Source of the DNA: Nitratireductor sp.
GTDB lineage: Bacteria > Pseudomonadota > Alphaproteobacteria > Rhizobiales > Rhizobiaceae
Length of the DNA: 64,000 nt
Direction: 5' to 3'
Assembly: GCF_017794765.1 (NCBI RefSeq)
Contig: NZ_CP051236.1
Location: forward strand, 3,069,166-3,133,165
Positions 21,885 through 30,070 of the stretch are shown in pieces. Each line of letters opens with the position of its first letter. The first letter of the stretch is position 1. The notes under the pieces were generated by a model, which made no database searches, was not told the origin of the DNA, and was given only the letters and a program-made list of their open reading frames with translations. A program made the position numbers and the translations under genes.

Positions 21885-22994
21885 ATGTCCGACAGCCAGA
21901 ACACGCGCGCTGCAAGCCTCTCACACCTTCATTCGGGCAGCCTTCTAAAAGGCGACCCGCTCTCCACGCCGATCGTCATGAGTTCGGTGTTTCATTTGCC
22001 CGGCGACCCGGCAGGCGCGCGTCAATATGGCCGGTTCGACAATCCCACCTGGGAAGCGGTGGAGGCTGCCTTCGCCCATCTGGAGGATGCCGAAGCAATC
22101 GCGTTCCCCTCCGGCATGGCCGCCATCTCGTCGGTTTTTTTGGCCCTGCTTTCAGCTGGAGACCGGGTGCTCCTGCCCTCGGATGGCTACTACACACCCC
22201 GCGTCCTGCTTGAGAAGCATCTGAACCGGCTTGGCATCCGGTACGACACCCGACCGACCGCATCGTTTCTCGAAGGCGGGTTTGCCGGATACCGGATGGT
22301 ACTCGTCGAAACACCTTCCAACCCGGGGCTTGATGTCTGCGATATCAAGGCGGTGGCAGAGGCCGCCCATGCGGCAGGCGCAATCGTTGTCGCCGACAAC
22401 ACAACCATGACGCCCTATGGCCAGCGCCCGCTGGATCTCGGCGTCGATCTTGTGCTTGCCGCCGACACCAAGGCCCCCAACGGACATTCCGACGTGCTTT
22501 TCGGCCATGTCGCAAGCCGCGACGCGGCGATGATCGAAACGATCCGCGAGTGGCGCAAACTTGCCGGTGTCATCCCCGGCCCCTTCGAAGCATGGCTGGT
22601 CCTGCGCGGGCTTGAAACGCTCGAGGTGCGTTTTGACCGCATGTGCTCATCCGCCGAGACCATTGCAACGCGTCTAGCCGATCATCCGGCGGTCCGGTCG
22701 GTACGCTACCCTGGCCTGAAGAGTGACCCCTCGCACGCACTTGCCAAAACCCGGATGCTCCGTTTCGGTTCGCTCGTCGGACTGACGCTCGACTCGAAAG
22801 AGCAGGCAGAGCGCTTCATCAACACCTGTCCGCTCATCGAGGCGACCACCTCGTTCGGCGGCGTTCACACCTCGGCCGAACGGCGCGCGCGATGGGGTGA
22901 TGATGTGGCCGAAGGGTTCGTTCGTCTGTCGGTCGGATGCGAGCCGACAGAAGCTCTCTGGAAGGCGATCGACGCTGCATTGAAAACGGCGTGA
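21885..22994 (+). CDS. Cys/Met metabolism PLP-dependent enzyme (cystathionine lyase/synthase-like)
   Basis: A fold-type I PLP enzyme of the Cys/Met metabolism family, 369 residues from the chosen start. Visible family elements are YGRFDNPTWEAVE near residue 48, FPSGMAA near 74, ETPSNPGLDV near 142, VADNTTMTPYGQRPL near 169 and the PLP-lysine region DTKAPNGHSDV with K196. Cystathionine gamma-synthase, beta-lyase and gamma-lyase share these, so the exact reaction is not settled. The ATG at 21885 is preferred over the one at 21867 because GAGGAG lies 5 bases before it. It is transcribed alone, divergent from mraZ. Confidence 0.8.
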   Translation: MSDSQNTRAASLSHLHSGSLLKGDPLSTPIVMSSVFHLPGDPAGARQYGRFDNPTWEAVEAAFAHLEDAEAIAFPSGMAAISSVFLALLSAGDRVLLPSDGYYTPRVLLEKHLNRLGIRYDTRPTASFLEGGFAGYRMVLVETPSNPGLDVCDIKAVAEAAHAAGAIVVADNTTMTPYGQRPLDLGVDLVLAADTKAPNGHSDVLFGHVASRDAAMIETIREWRKLAGVIPGPFEAWLVLRGLETLEVRFDRMCSSAETIATRLADHPAVRSVRYPGLKSDPSHALAKTRMLRFGSLVGLTLDSKEQAERFINTCPLIEATTSFGGVHTSAERRARWGDDVAEGFVRLSVGCEPTEALWKAIDAALKTA

Positions 22995-23070
22995 AACTGT
23001 TCGGAATTTTCTGAAAAGGAGCCGAAATCCGTCGAATTCCGGAAAAATCGGCAAATTCCGGAAAACGGTG

Positions 23071-23507
23071 CCAGCCGGTCTGTAAGCCGGGTTCTGTATG
23101 GCTGCAACGCCCGAAAACGATGCAACGTGACGGCCATTCCTCTGGGTCCGATGTTGCCATCGGCCTCAAGCAACCTACCCGAACGGCTGGGCCGGAAACG
23201 CCCTGAGGGTCGCCCCTCGCGCCATTCCTATTCGGTCTTGCTCCCGGTGGGGTTTACCATGCCGTCTTCGTTACCGTCGACGCGGTGGGCTCTTACCCCA
23301 CCCTTTCACCCTGACCCCGCCAGTTTTTCGGTTCTCGGCAAATAGCTGAAAAACAACCGAAAAACAGGCGGGGCGGTCTGCTTTCTGTGGCACTTTCCCT
23401 GGGGTTGCCCCCGCCGGATGTTATCCGGCACCGTTTTTCCGTGGAGCCCGGACTTTCCTCGCAAACAGCCTTTCGGCTCTCGTTCGCGCGGCCGTCCGAC
23501 CGGCTGG
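23071..23507 (-). ncRNA. rnpB: RNase P RNA, class A
   Basis: The RNA subunit of RNase P, which matures tRNA 5' ends. The minus strand carries the signature GAGGAAAGTCCGGGCTCCAC (near 23461-23440) close to the 5' end and CAGAACCCGGCTTACAGACC near the 3' end. The ends pair: CCAGCCGGTC at the 5' end (23507-23498) with GACCGGCTGG at the 3' end (23080-23071), forming helix P1. An internal long hairpin GTTTTTCGGTT / AACCGAAAAAC near 23324-23366 fits P12. Ends are approximate to a few bases. Two copies of AATTCCGGAAAA lie just beyond the 3' end. Confidence 0.93.
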
Positions 23508-23587
23508 CAGGACGTATAAAGGGTTTCGTGCGACAAAACGCAACTCAAAACAGACACCTGCGCGCACGAAACCCCGTATTCCCGGAA

Positions 23588-24277
23588 CTAATGCCCGAGA
23601 ATCCGCTTCACCTTCGAGCAATACCGCGAAGAAATCGGGTTCATGCGCTTTGCGCCATGGCCCGCATTGTATTTGAGAATCGTACCGCAGGTCGTTCCGC
23701 CACCAAGCTTGTGGGCCTTGGCGAGATACTTCATGCCGTACTTGATGTTGGTGTCGGGATTGTAGAGCCCCTTGGCCGAGCCGCGATAGCCCATCATGCG
23801 AGCCGTGGCCGGTTTGATCTGCATAAGGCCGATTTCGCCGGCCGCACCACGTGCATTGGCACGGAAGTTACTCTCGACCCGAACCACCGCATTGGCCAGT
23901 GAAACCGGTACACCGTACGCCGAAGCGTATTGTGCGATAATCGTCTGATAGGAACCGCCCTTACCGCTCGAACGGACGGTCGATTTCACGGAGGTCTTCT
24001 TCCTGGCGGACTTTGTAGCCGCTTTCTTGGTGGCCTTTGCTGGCTTGACGGACGCGGTGGTGGTCATATCGACCTTGCTCGCCTGGGAACCTTTTCCACC
24101 ACGAATGATTGTCCGAAGCAGATTGGGAGCATCTTCGCCTTTGGCTGCTTTCTCCGTACTCTTTTTGGCAGATTGCTGAGCAATCACCTGTGCGTAATTC
24201 GCCTTCTCACCAGCATGAGACAAAGAAGTTGCAGCGCCGACAGCGATCGCTGCCGCGAGTAAGGTTGTGATTTTCAT
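23588..24277 (-). CDS. Lytic transglycosylase, SLT-domain (secreted)
   Basis: Probably cleaves peptidoglycan glycan strands in the periplasm. The 229-residue product begins with a signal peptide (MKITTLLAAAIAVGAATSLS). A Lys/Thr/Ala-rich basic linker spans about residues 80-115, and a C-terminal SLT domain has VVRVESNFRANARG (catalytic Glu) and GEIGLMQIKPATARMMGY, with NIKYGMKYLAKAH and ILKYNAGHG motifs. I placed the start at this ATG because it begins a standard signal peptide; a longer frame upstream has no family support. It follows rnpB and has no clear operon partner. The basic linker is unusually rich in lysine. Confidence 0.86.
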   Translation of the reverse strand: MKITTLLAAAIAVGAATSLSHAGEKANYAQVIAQQSAKKSTEKAAKGEDAPNLLRTIIRGGKGSQASKVDMTTTASVKPAKATKKAATKSARKKTSVKSTVRSSGKGGSYQTIIAQYASAYGVPVSLANAVVRVESNFRANARGAAGEIGLMQIKPATARMMGYRGSAKGLYNPDTNIKYGMKYLAKAHKLGGGTTCGTILKYNAGHGAKRMNPISSRYCSKVKRILGH

Positions 24278-24463
24278 TTCGACCCGTAACTCTGAGCCGC
24301 GGCATTTTGCGCGGCAGGTTTTCCTTTTCACGAGGCCGGGACCAGGTCCCACGACCTCAACACGGGTCGGTGTGTTGCAGGCGAAGGGGAAACAAAAAAG
24401 GCGCTTCAATTCAAAAAATATGAATCGATGAAATTTTGCGCCAGTCTTGGGAGTGAGTGATCG

Positions 24464-25255
24464 TCAGGGAGAAGAATCAATCACAGTTGAATTATACAAC
24501 AATTTCCGCAGAATTATGCATGTTGTCGCATCGGCCAGGCCACTAACTTCTAAAGGCCTGAAATGTCTTTGAAATTCTCGGACGACCGTTTGTGTCTGCC
24601 CATCGTAAACACCGTTGACCTCGATGTTGTACCCATAACGCTTCAGCAATCTCTGGAGCGCCTGAACAGCTGGCCCGTCATCCTCCGGGCCAAGGACGCG
24701 TCCACCTGAAACCGGTGATATTGCGACAAATTGGCCAAGTCCCGCCCGAGCCAGACGCTCCCAGGGGAACCGTTCTCCCGGATCCACCTTGCGGCCTGGG
24801 GCGATGTCGGAGTGGGCAAGCACTCGATTTTGCGAGATGCCGTGACGCCTGCAGATATCCCGCCCGAGTTTCAGAACGGCATCGACCTGAATCTCCGGGA
24901 ATTCAGGCAATCCCTTGGGGTGCCCGGCGTTGGCAATCTCTATGCCGATGGACCAGGAATTCACGTCATCGCGCCCCTGCCAGGTGCCGCGACCCGCATG
25001 CCATGCACGGTCAGCCTCGCGGACCATCTGCACGATGCGTCCATCCTCATGAACGAGATAATGACACGAAACCTCGCTCTCCGGAGCGCAAAGCCAGTCC
25101 TGCGCGCTCTGGCCCGTCTCCATTCCGGTGTAATGAAGGATGAGAGCATCGGGAGTGTAGCCATTCCGCCGCTCGCCAAAATTAGGGGACGGGCAAATCT
25201 CCGCCCCTTTGAAATCCGGCTCAAATGAGGCTTCTTTCAGGACGTCCACACTCAA
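24464..25255 (-). CDS. N-acetylmuramoyl-L-alanine amidase (AmpD/AmiD type) with peptidoglycan-binding domain
   Basis: A zinc amidase cutting the bond between MurNAc and L-Ala. The 263-residue protein has an Amidase_2 domain at about 30-165, with ligands visible as H41 (LILHYTG), H148 (LAHSDIAPG) and D158 (KVDPG). A peptidoglycan_binding_1 domain follows at about 180-255 (GPAVQALQRLLKRYGY, then TQTVVREFQRHFRP). No signal peptide is seen, so it may act in the cytoplasm in muropeptide recycling like AmpD, although the PG-binding domain would suit a cell-wall location. The start overlaps the upstream TerB/J-domain gene by 4 bases. The last 20 codons are AT-rich relative to the gene. Confidence 0.88.
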   Translation of the reverse strand: MSVDVLKEASFEPDFKGAEICPSPNFGERRNGYTPDALILHYTGMETGQSAQDWLCAPESEVSCHYLVHEDGRIVQMVREADRAWHAGRGTWQGRDDVNSWSIGIEIANAGHPKGLPEFPEIQVDAVLKLGRDICRRHGISQNRVLAHSDIAPGRKVDPGERFPWERLARAGLGQFVAISPVSGGRVLGPEDDGPAVQALQRLLKRYGYNIEVNGVYDGQTQTVVREFQRHFRPLEVSGLADATTCIILRKLLYNSTVIDSSP

Positions 25256-25962
25256 GCGCGCACCTGCGCTTTCTCAATACTCTCATAGGCCGCATTGATC
25301 GCGGCAAGACGGGTGTTCGCGATGGCCAGAAATTCTTCGGGAACGCCACGGGCGATAAGCCTGTCCGGGTGGTTCTCCGCGACCAGTTTCCGATAATGGC
25401 GCTTGATCTCATTGAACGGCGCGCCCTGCTCGACCCCCAGCACAAGATAGGGATTGCCGTCTCCCTTGATCGCATGCCGTGAAAGGATCTGTTCGAAATG
25501 GTCTTCGCCAATTTCGAAGATCTCTGCGACGCGTTGCAGAAACGCCGCCTCCCGTTCGTGTATCACACCATCGGCCTTTGCAATGTGGAACAGCGCATCG
25601 AGAATGTCCTCAAGAACCATGCAGTTGGGTCCGCCATAGCCGCACAGATTCGCCATCTGATGAGCGTAAGCCTCAAAGCCTGCCACATCCTGCTGGGCAA
25701 GGCTGTAAAGACGCGCAACATTGGCCTGCTCATTGCGCGGAACAGAAAATATCTCGTGAAACGCCTGCACCTCGTCCTGCGTGACGATACCATCTGCCTT
25801 GGCCATTTTGGCTGAAAGAGCAATGATCGCGACTGAAAAGGCGACGCGCCGGCGCAATTGCGGATCGCCTTCGAACACCGTTCGGATTGCCTCGACCATC
25901 GCCGACAGCGCATTGCCCGGCGCGCGTGTGATAAAATCTGTTATACGGTCCCAAAACGTCAT
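25252..25962 (-). CDS. TerB/DnaJ-domain protein (DjlA-like)
   Basis: A co-chaperone-like protein of 236 residues. Residues about 25-150 match a TerB-type helical domain (AKMAKADGIVTQDEV, then IAKADGVIHEREAAFLQRVAEIF). The C-terminal 70 residues form a J domain (NPYLVLGVEQGAPFNEIKRH) with the HPD motif at 198-200, the DnaK-contact site. It resembles DjlA but lacks an obvious N-terminal membrane helix. The stop overlaps the downstream amidase start, so the two are probably co-translated, linking a chaperone partner with cell-wall turnover. Confidence 0.85.
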   Translation of the reverse strand: MTFWDRITDFITRAPGNALSAMVEAIRTVFEGDPQLRRRVAFSVAIIALSAKMAKADGIVTQDEVQAFHEIFSVPRNEQANVARLYSLAQQDVAGFEAYAHQMANLCGYGGPNCMVLEDILDALFHIAKADGVIHEREAAFLQRVAEIFEIGEDHFEQILSRHAIKGDGNPYLVLGVEQGAPFNEIKRHYRKLVAENHPDRLIARGVPEEFLAIANTRLAAINAAYESIEKAQVRA

Positions 25963-26131
25963 GTCGGTTTTGTAACCGCAAACGCTCGGGATTTCGAGGC
26001 GCAGTTTGGCGCAAGCAAAACCGGATGGTACCTTCGCACCATCCGGTCTCTGGTTCAGGCACTCAATACGCAGCCTGACGGGTCATGTTCCTTTTGGCTG
26101 ACCCTTGTTGGCTGGCCTTGGAGGCTGGCCT

Positions 26132-26317
26132 TTATTGGCTCGTCGTATCCTGATCCTGCATCGGCTCAGCTTCCGGAGCAGCAGCCGGCGGATCCATCGG
26201 GGTCGCATCCTGCTGCTCGGGCTCGATGCTCTGGGTGGTCGTGTTGTCGCCTTCGCTGCAGGCAGCAAGTCCAAGAAGGGCGAGGCCCGAAACGGTGGCG
26301 GCTAGGAACTTTTTCAT
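26132..26317 (-). CDS. Small putative lipoprotein
   Basis: A 61-residue protein with a signal peptide and lipobox GLAAC, lipidated cysteine at residue 20, followed by an acidic Pro/Glu/Gln/Asp-rich tail with no recognisable fold. The ATG has GGAGAG 5 bases upstream. No function can be assigned. It lies alone between the djlA-like gene and the MarR gene. The flanking stretches 25963-26131 and 26318-26460 show no further genes. Confidence 0.7.
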   Translation of the reverse strand: MKKFLAATVSGLALLGLAACSEGDNTTTQSIEPEQQDATPMDPPAAAPEAEPMQDQDTTSQ

Positions 26318-26460
26318 ATCCACTCTCCATACAAAGCGCATCTCAAAAGCGCGTCGCCGCGCTCACAACAGGGAAATGCGCACGCCGGCATGGAGTTTCG
26401 TCACGTTGAGTGACCATCCGTAACGATGTGAGATTGTGGCCATATCGACAGGGCCTGCCT

Positions 26461-26982
26461 CTAAAGGCTGGTCGCACTGCGAGCGGCCTGATCGTATTGC
26501 CCGGAGAGCGCATGCATCACGGCCGCGATGCCAGACAGCGCCTCCTCATCGAGTTTGAGCCGCTTGGTGCTGGCAACAAGCAGAGCCTCGCGAACCTCAT
26601 GGTAGCGCTCACAGGCCGCCGCTCCTTCCGCAGTAGCCTTGACGGTCTTTTCCTTGCCCCTGCGCCCGGTCTTGACCAGGCCGAGCGCCGCTAGTTTCTT
26701 GATGGCATAGGAAGCGACGTGCACATCTTCGATGTTGAACATCATGCACAGTTCCGAAAGCGTCTTTTCCCGATTTCGATGATTGACGGCGTGCAGGATC
26801 TGTACGGCAGTGGGCTGAAGCCCGGGAACGCCCGCAGCCGCCATGCACCGCACCATCCAGCGCTCGAAAGAATGGCTCATCACGGTCATCGCAAATTCGA
26901 TCTCCGACAGCGCCGGCATGGCACCGGCGGCCAGATGGGCCGCAGAGACAACCGGTCCGACTTTCCTATCCGCGTTCGACAT
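26461..26982 (-). CDS. MarR-type winged-helix regulator of the oxoprolinase/TRAP module
   Basis: A 173-residue transcription factor. The winged helix spans about residues 55-125: PTAVQILHAVNHRN, REKTLSELCMMFNIEDVHVA as the helix-turn-helix, and KKLAALGLVKTGRRGKEKTV as the wing. It starts 2 bases after the dctM stop and is therefore the last gene of the dctP-dctQ-dctM operon. A likely target is the perfect palindrome at 29999-30015 between dctP and the divergent oxoprolinase gene. The ligand may be the transported substrate; that is inference. Confidence 0.83.
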   Translation of the reverse strand: MSNADRKVGPVVSAAHLAAGAMPALSEIEFAMTVMSHSFERWMVRCMAAAGVPGLQPTAVQILHAVNHRNREKTLSELCMMFNIEDVHVASYAIKKLAALGLVKTGRRGKEKTVKATAEGAAACERYHEVREALLVASTKRLKLDEEALSGIAAVMHALSGQYDQAARSATSL

Positions 26983-26984
26983 TA

Positions 26985-28292
26985 TCACCTCGCGAGCATG
27001 GTTTGCGGCAGCCATAGCGCCAGTTGCGGGAACAGGACGATCAACACCACGGCGACGATCATCATGAGGAAGAACGGCAGTGTCATGCCGGCGACCCTGA
27101 GAATGTTGTGACCGGTCAGCCCCTGAATGACGAACAGGTTGAACCCCACCGGCGGTGTGATCTGGCTCATCTCGACCACGATCACGAGATAGATGCCGAA
27201 CCAGATGATGTCGAGCCCCGCAGCCTCGACCATCGGCAGAATCACCGAAGCTGTCAGCACAACAATGGAAATGCCATCCAGAAAACAGCCCAGAACGATA
27301 AAGAATAGCGTTAGCGCAGCAAGCAATGCATAGGGCGAATAGCCCTGCCCGGCGATGAACTGAGCCAGCGCCCGTGGAATGCCCGTGTAGCCCATGGCCA
27401 CCGTCAAAACCGATGCGCCAGCCAGAATGAGCACGATCATGCAGGAGGTGCGTGAGGCGTTCCGCAGGGCATCGGAAAAGGTCGCGCGATTGAGCGTACC
27501 GGTGAACCACGAGAGTGCGAGCGAGAGGACCACCCCTACGACTGCCGCCTCCGTGGGAGAAGCGAAGCCGCCATATATGGAACCGATAACGCCGATAATC
27601 AGCGCGAGGATCGGAAACAGACGACGAGTCTGCCAGATGCGCTGGAGATAGGGAACGCGCGGATCGGCTTCAGGCATACGCCTGCGATTGATCAGCGACC
27701 AGGCCGCCGTATAGCCCATGAAGAGCGCTGCCAGCATCAGGCCGGGAATGACCCCGGCAATAAAAAGCCGCGCAATGGACTGCTCGGTCGCCGCCCCATA
27801 GACGATCAGGATGATTGACGGCGGGATGAGCAGGCCGAGCGTGCCGGAACCGGCAAGAGAGCCGATGGCCATGCGTTCGTCATAGCCACGCTTCTTGAGT
27901 TCGGGCAGTGACATGCGCCCGATGGTGGCCGTGGTGGCGGCAGACGAACCGGACACGGCGGCGAAGATGGCGCAGCCAAGAATGTTGACATGCAGAAGCC
28001 GCCCGGGCAGGCGCCGCATCCATGGCGCTAGTCCCGCGAACATGTCTTCTGCAAGCCGCGTGCGGAAAAGGATTTCTCCCATCCAGATAAACATGGGAAG
28101 AGCGGCAAGGTCCCAGGAATTGATGGAGCCCCAGACTGTGGTGGCCATCACCGCCCCTGGTGGCACGGGGACCATGAGAAAGATTGCCGCAAGACCGGCA
28201 ATCATGAGCGCCAGGGCTACCCATAGGCCTGCCGCTAGCAGAACGAGAAGCAGGCCGCCAAGCGTCAGGGAAATGGTGAGAAGATCCATCAC
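26985..28292 (-). CDS. dctM: TRAP transporter large permease, DctM family
   Basis: The large membrane subunit of a sodium-coupled TRAP transporter. The 435-residue protein is hydrophobic throughout, with about 12 segments. Family signatures are PMFIWMGEILFRT near 76, SGSSAATTATIGRMSLPELKKRGYDE split across 125-150, GTLGLLIPPSIILI near 160 and the C-terminal ITPPVGFNLFVIQG. It overlaps dctQ by 4 bases and precedes the MarR gene. The substrate cannot be read from this subunit; the neighbouring oxoprolinase suggests 5-oxoproline or a cyclic imide/hydantoin. Confidence 0.93.
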   Translation of the reverse strand: MMDLLTISLTLGGLLLVLLAAGLWVALALMIAGLAAIFLMVPVPPGAVMATTVWGSINSWDLAALPMFIWMGEILFRTRLAEDMFAGLAPWMRRLPGRLLHVNILGCAIFAAVSGSSAATTATIGRMSLPELKKRGYDERMAIGSLAGSGTLGLLIPPSIILIVYGAATEQSIARLFIAGVIPGLMLAALFMGYTAAWSLINRRRMPEADPRVPYLQRIWQTRRLFPILALIIGVIGSIYGGFASPTEAAVVGVVLSLALSWFTGTLNRATFSDALRNASRTSCMIVLILAGASVLTVAMGYTGIPRALAQFIAGQGYSPYALLAALTLFFIVLGCFLDGISIVVLTASVILPMVEAAGLDIIWFGIYLVIVVEMSQITPPVGFNLFVIQGLTGHNILRVAGMTLPFFLMMIVAVVLIVLFPQLALWLPQTMLAR

Positions 28293-28840
28293 ACTTCCTC
28301 CGCCGCGCCATCTTCATTTCCCAGATAGGAGGGGGACTTGCCGGTAAGAGCAGCGAAGAGGTCGTCGAGCAAGGCAATGGCAAAAATGCCAACTCCAAGG
28401 GCCATCATCGCCTGCGGGATCCAAAGCGGAATGGCGATGATACCGTAGGACAGCTCATTGAAGCGGTAGCTGTCAAAGGCGAGTCTTGATGCATAGTAGA
28501 AGAAGAATCCCGAGAGCGCAGCGCCAATGACAAGTACGAACACCTCGGCCAGCCGCCGCACTCGATCGGGCATGGCCGTCAATCCCAGTGTCACGCGGAT
28601 CTGCGCACCGCCGCGCAGTGAGCCGGCAAGCGCCATGAATGATGCGCCCACAAGCAGAAAGCCCGCGATCTCTGCCAGCGACGGCACGAGAAATCCGAAG
28701 GGCGGCAGGCCGAAAAGGCCTATCACGGCGTCGATCACACGCCCGAACACCTGCGCGAACACCAAAAGAGCGATCACGCCGAGAGCAGCCATGGCCAGCC
28801 ATTCGGCCGCACCATAGAGCCCGTTTATTGTCTTTCTCAT
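28289..28840 (-). CDS. dctQ: TRAP transporter small permease, DctQ family
   Basis: The small membrane subunit of the same TRAP transporter, 183 residues with four hydrophobic segments (AALGVIALLVFAQVFGRVID, AEIAGFLLVGASFMALAGSL, VFVLVIGAALSGFFFYYAS, MALGVGIFAIALLDDLFAAL). The sequence between segments two and three (RGGAQIRVTLGLTAMP) matches the usual DctQ cytoplasmic loop. It overlaps dctM by 4 bases. A hairpin precedes it in the gap after dctP. Confidence 0.9.
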   Translation of the reverse strand: MRKTINGLYGAAEWLAMAALGVIALLVFAQVFGRVIDAVIGLFGLPPFGFLVPSLAEIAGFLLVGASFMALAGSLRGGAQIRVTLGLTAMPDRVRRLAEVFVLVIGAALSGFFFYYASRLAFDSYRFNELSYGIIAIPLWIPQAMMALGVGIFAIALLDDLFAALTGKSPSYLGNEDGAAEEV

Positions 28841-28895
28841 TGTTGTCGTCTCCGCTTCGACGGTCAGATTGCGGTTGCACGCGGCAACGCGTCTA

Positions 28896-28921
28896 CAGGC
28901 AGCGGGGTGCTCCGCCGCCTG
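28896..28921 (-). promoter_or_regulatory. Intra-operon hairpin between dctP and dctQ
   Basis: A 10-bp stem with one G-U wobble (CAGGCGGCGG on the minus strand, 28921-28912, with CCGCTGCCTG, 28905-28896) and a 6-base loop lies 18 bases after the dctP stop. No T-run follows, so it is more likely a partial terminator or mRNA stabiliser. Such structures often raise the level of the binding-protein transcript over the permeases. Confidence 0.5.
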
Positions 28922-28939
28922 CAGCGCCTGTCAAAGCGT

Positions 28940-29911
28940 TCAGTTCTTGTAGGCTTCGAGTATGGCCTTGCCTTCATCGCCGGCATTATCGGCCCACTCA
29001 GCAGACATTTCAGCGCCGATGGCGGCCAGCCCTTCCTTGAGCTCGGCACTGGGCGCAGTCACGGTGATGCCGTTGTCTTTCAGGACCTGGGTCTTTTCCA
29101 TGGTCTCCTTGACGGAAGCCTCCCAGCCCCGGGTCTCCGCAGTGGCGGCCGCCTCAAGCACGGCTGCCTGCTGTTCCTCCGGCAAAGCGTCGAATGCGGC
29201 CTTGTTTACGAAAACCATGTTACGCGGCAGCCAAGCCTGCGCGTCGGAATAATGTGAGAGAAAATCCCAGACCTTGGAGTTGGCGCCGGTAGATGGCGAC
29301 GTGATCATGGCCTCGACACGTCCGGTGGCGAAGGCCGTTGGCAGGTCCGGCACCTCGACCTGGGTCGGCAACGCGCCGGCAAGCTGCGCCAGACGCTCAG
29401 TGGCGGCATTGTATGCGCGCATCTTCAGGCCCTTGAGGTCATCGACAGATGAAATCTCCTTCTTGGTGTAGATTCCTTGCGGCGGCCACGGCACCGAGAA
29501 GAGCAATTGCAATCCCTGCTCCTCAAGCTTGGCCGCAAGCTGATCTTTCGATGCGTCATAAAGCTTCTTCGCGTCATCATAGCTGGTTGCCAGGAAGGGA
29601 ATGGAGTCCACTTCATAAACCGGGTCTTCGTTGGAAAGACGCGAGCCAAGGATCTCACCAATCTGGACGAGCCCTTGACGCACCGCGTTCTTGATGTCCG
29701 GATGCTTGAAGAGTGACCCGTTTGAATGCACGGTTATCTCGAGCCCTCCGTCGGTGGCGGCTTTCACATCTTCAGCGAACTGAGTGATATTCTGGGTGTG
29801 GAAGTTGGTGTCGCCATAGGGCACCGGCATATCCCACTTTGTCTGCGCCGACGCAGATGTGGCAAAGCCGAGCGCGGCTGCGGCCAGAACGAACTTGACG
29901 GAATGATGCAT
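28940..29911 (-). CDS. dctP: TRAP transporter solute-binding protein, DctP family
   Basis: The periplasmic substrate-binding protein of the TRAP system. The 323-residue precursor has a signal peptide ending ASAQ near residue 23 and a DctP fold. Recognisable parts are FAEDVKAATDGGLEITVHSN near 46, VRQGLVQIGEILGSRLS near 78, DLKGLKMRAYNAATERLAQL with the conserved arginine that contacts carboxylates, and PTAFATGRVEAMITSPSTG near 195. It is the first gene of the operon and divergent from the oxoprolinase gene. Confidence 0.92.
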   Translation of the reverse strand: MHHSVKFVLAAAALGFATSASAQTKWDMPVPYGDTNFHTQNITQFAEDVKAATDGGLEITVHSNGSLFKHPDIKNAVRQGLVQIGEILGSRLSNEDPVYEVDSIPFLATSYDDAKKLYDASKDQLAAKLEEQGLQLLFSVPWPPQGIYTKKEISSVDDLKGLKMRAYNAATERLAQLAGALPTQVEVPDLPTAFATGRVEAMITSPSTGANSKVWDFLSHYSDAQAWLPRNMVFVNKAAFDALPEEQQAAVLEAAATAETRGWEASVKETMEKTQVLKDNGITVTAPSAELKEGLAAIGAEMSAEWADNAGDEGKAILEAYKN

Positions 29912-29998
29912 GTTGATCTCCCATTTCTATAATGCAACGGAGGCGTTCCCTCACCTTCTTCGCTGCGACTTAAGAAGCGTGGCACATTCAGATAATAT

Positions 29999-30015
29999 GT
30001 CAATAAATTATTGAC
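29999..30015. promoter_or_regulatory. Perfect palindromic operator between dctP and the oxoprolinase gene
   Basis: GTCAATAA at 29999-30006 and its exact complement TTATTGAC at 30008-30015 flank a single A. The 17-bp size fits winged-helix dimers of the MarR type, and a MarR gene ends the adjacent operon. It lies 88 bp before the dctP start and 56 bp before the oxoprolinase start, so it could control both directions. AT-rich bases around it could hold overlapping promoters. Confidence 0.65.
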
Positions 30016-30070
30016 GTTTTATCCGAGACATGGTTCTCCTTCCGGCAAGGATAATGCGAAGGAACCGATG

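Noticed and set aside
24464..25255. Calling the amidase ampD outright
   Set aside because: AmpD lacks the C-terminal peptidoglycan-binding domain seen here, so only the amidase family was named.
26461..27510. Longer MarR frame starting inside dctM
   Set aside because: The extra part is antisense-frame translation of dctM; the MarR domain starts at 26982 two bases after the dctM stop.
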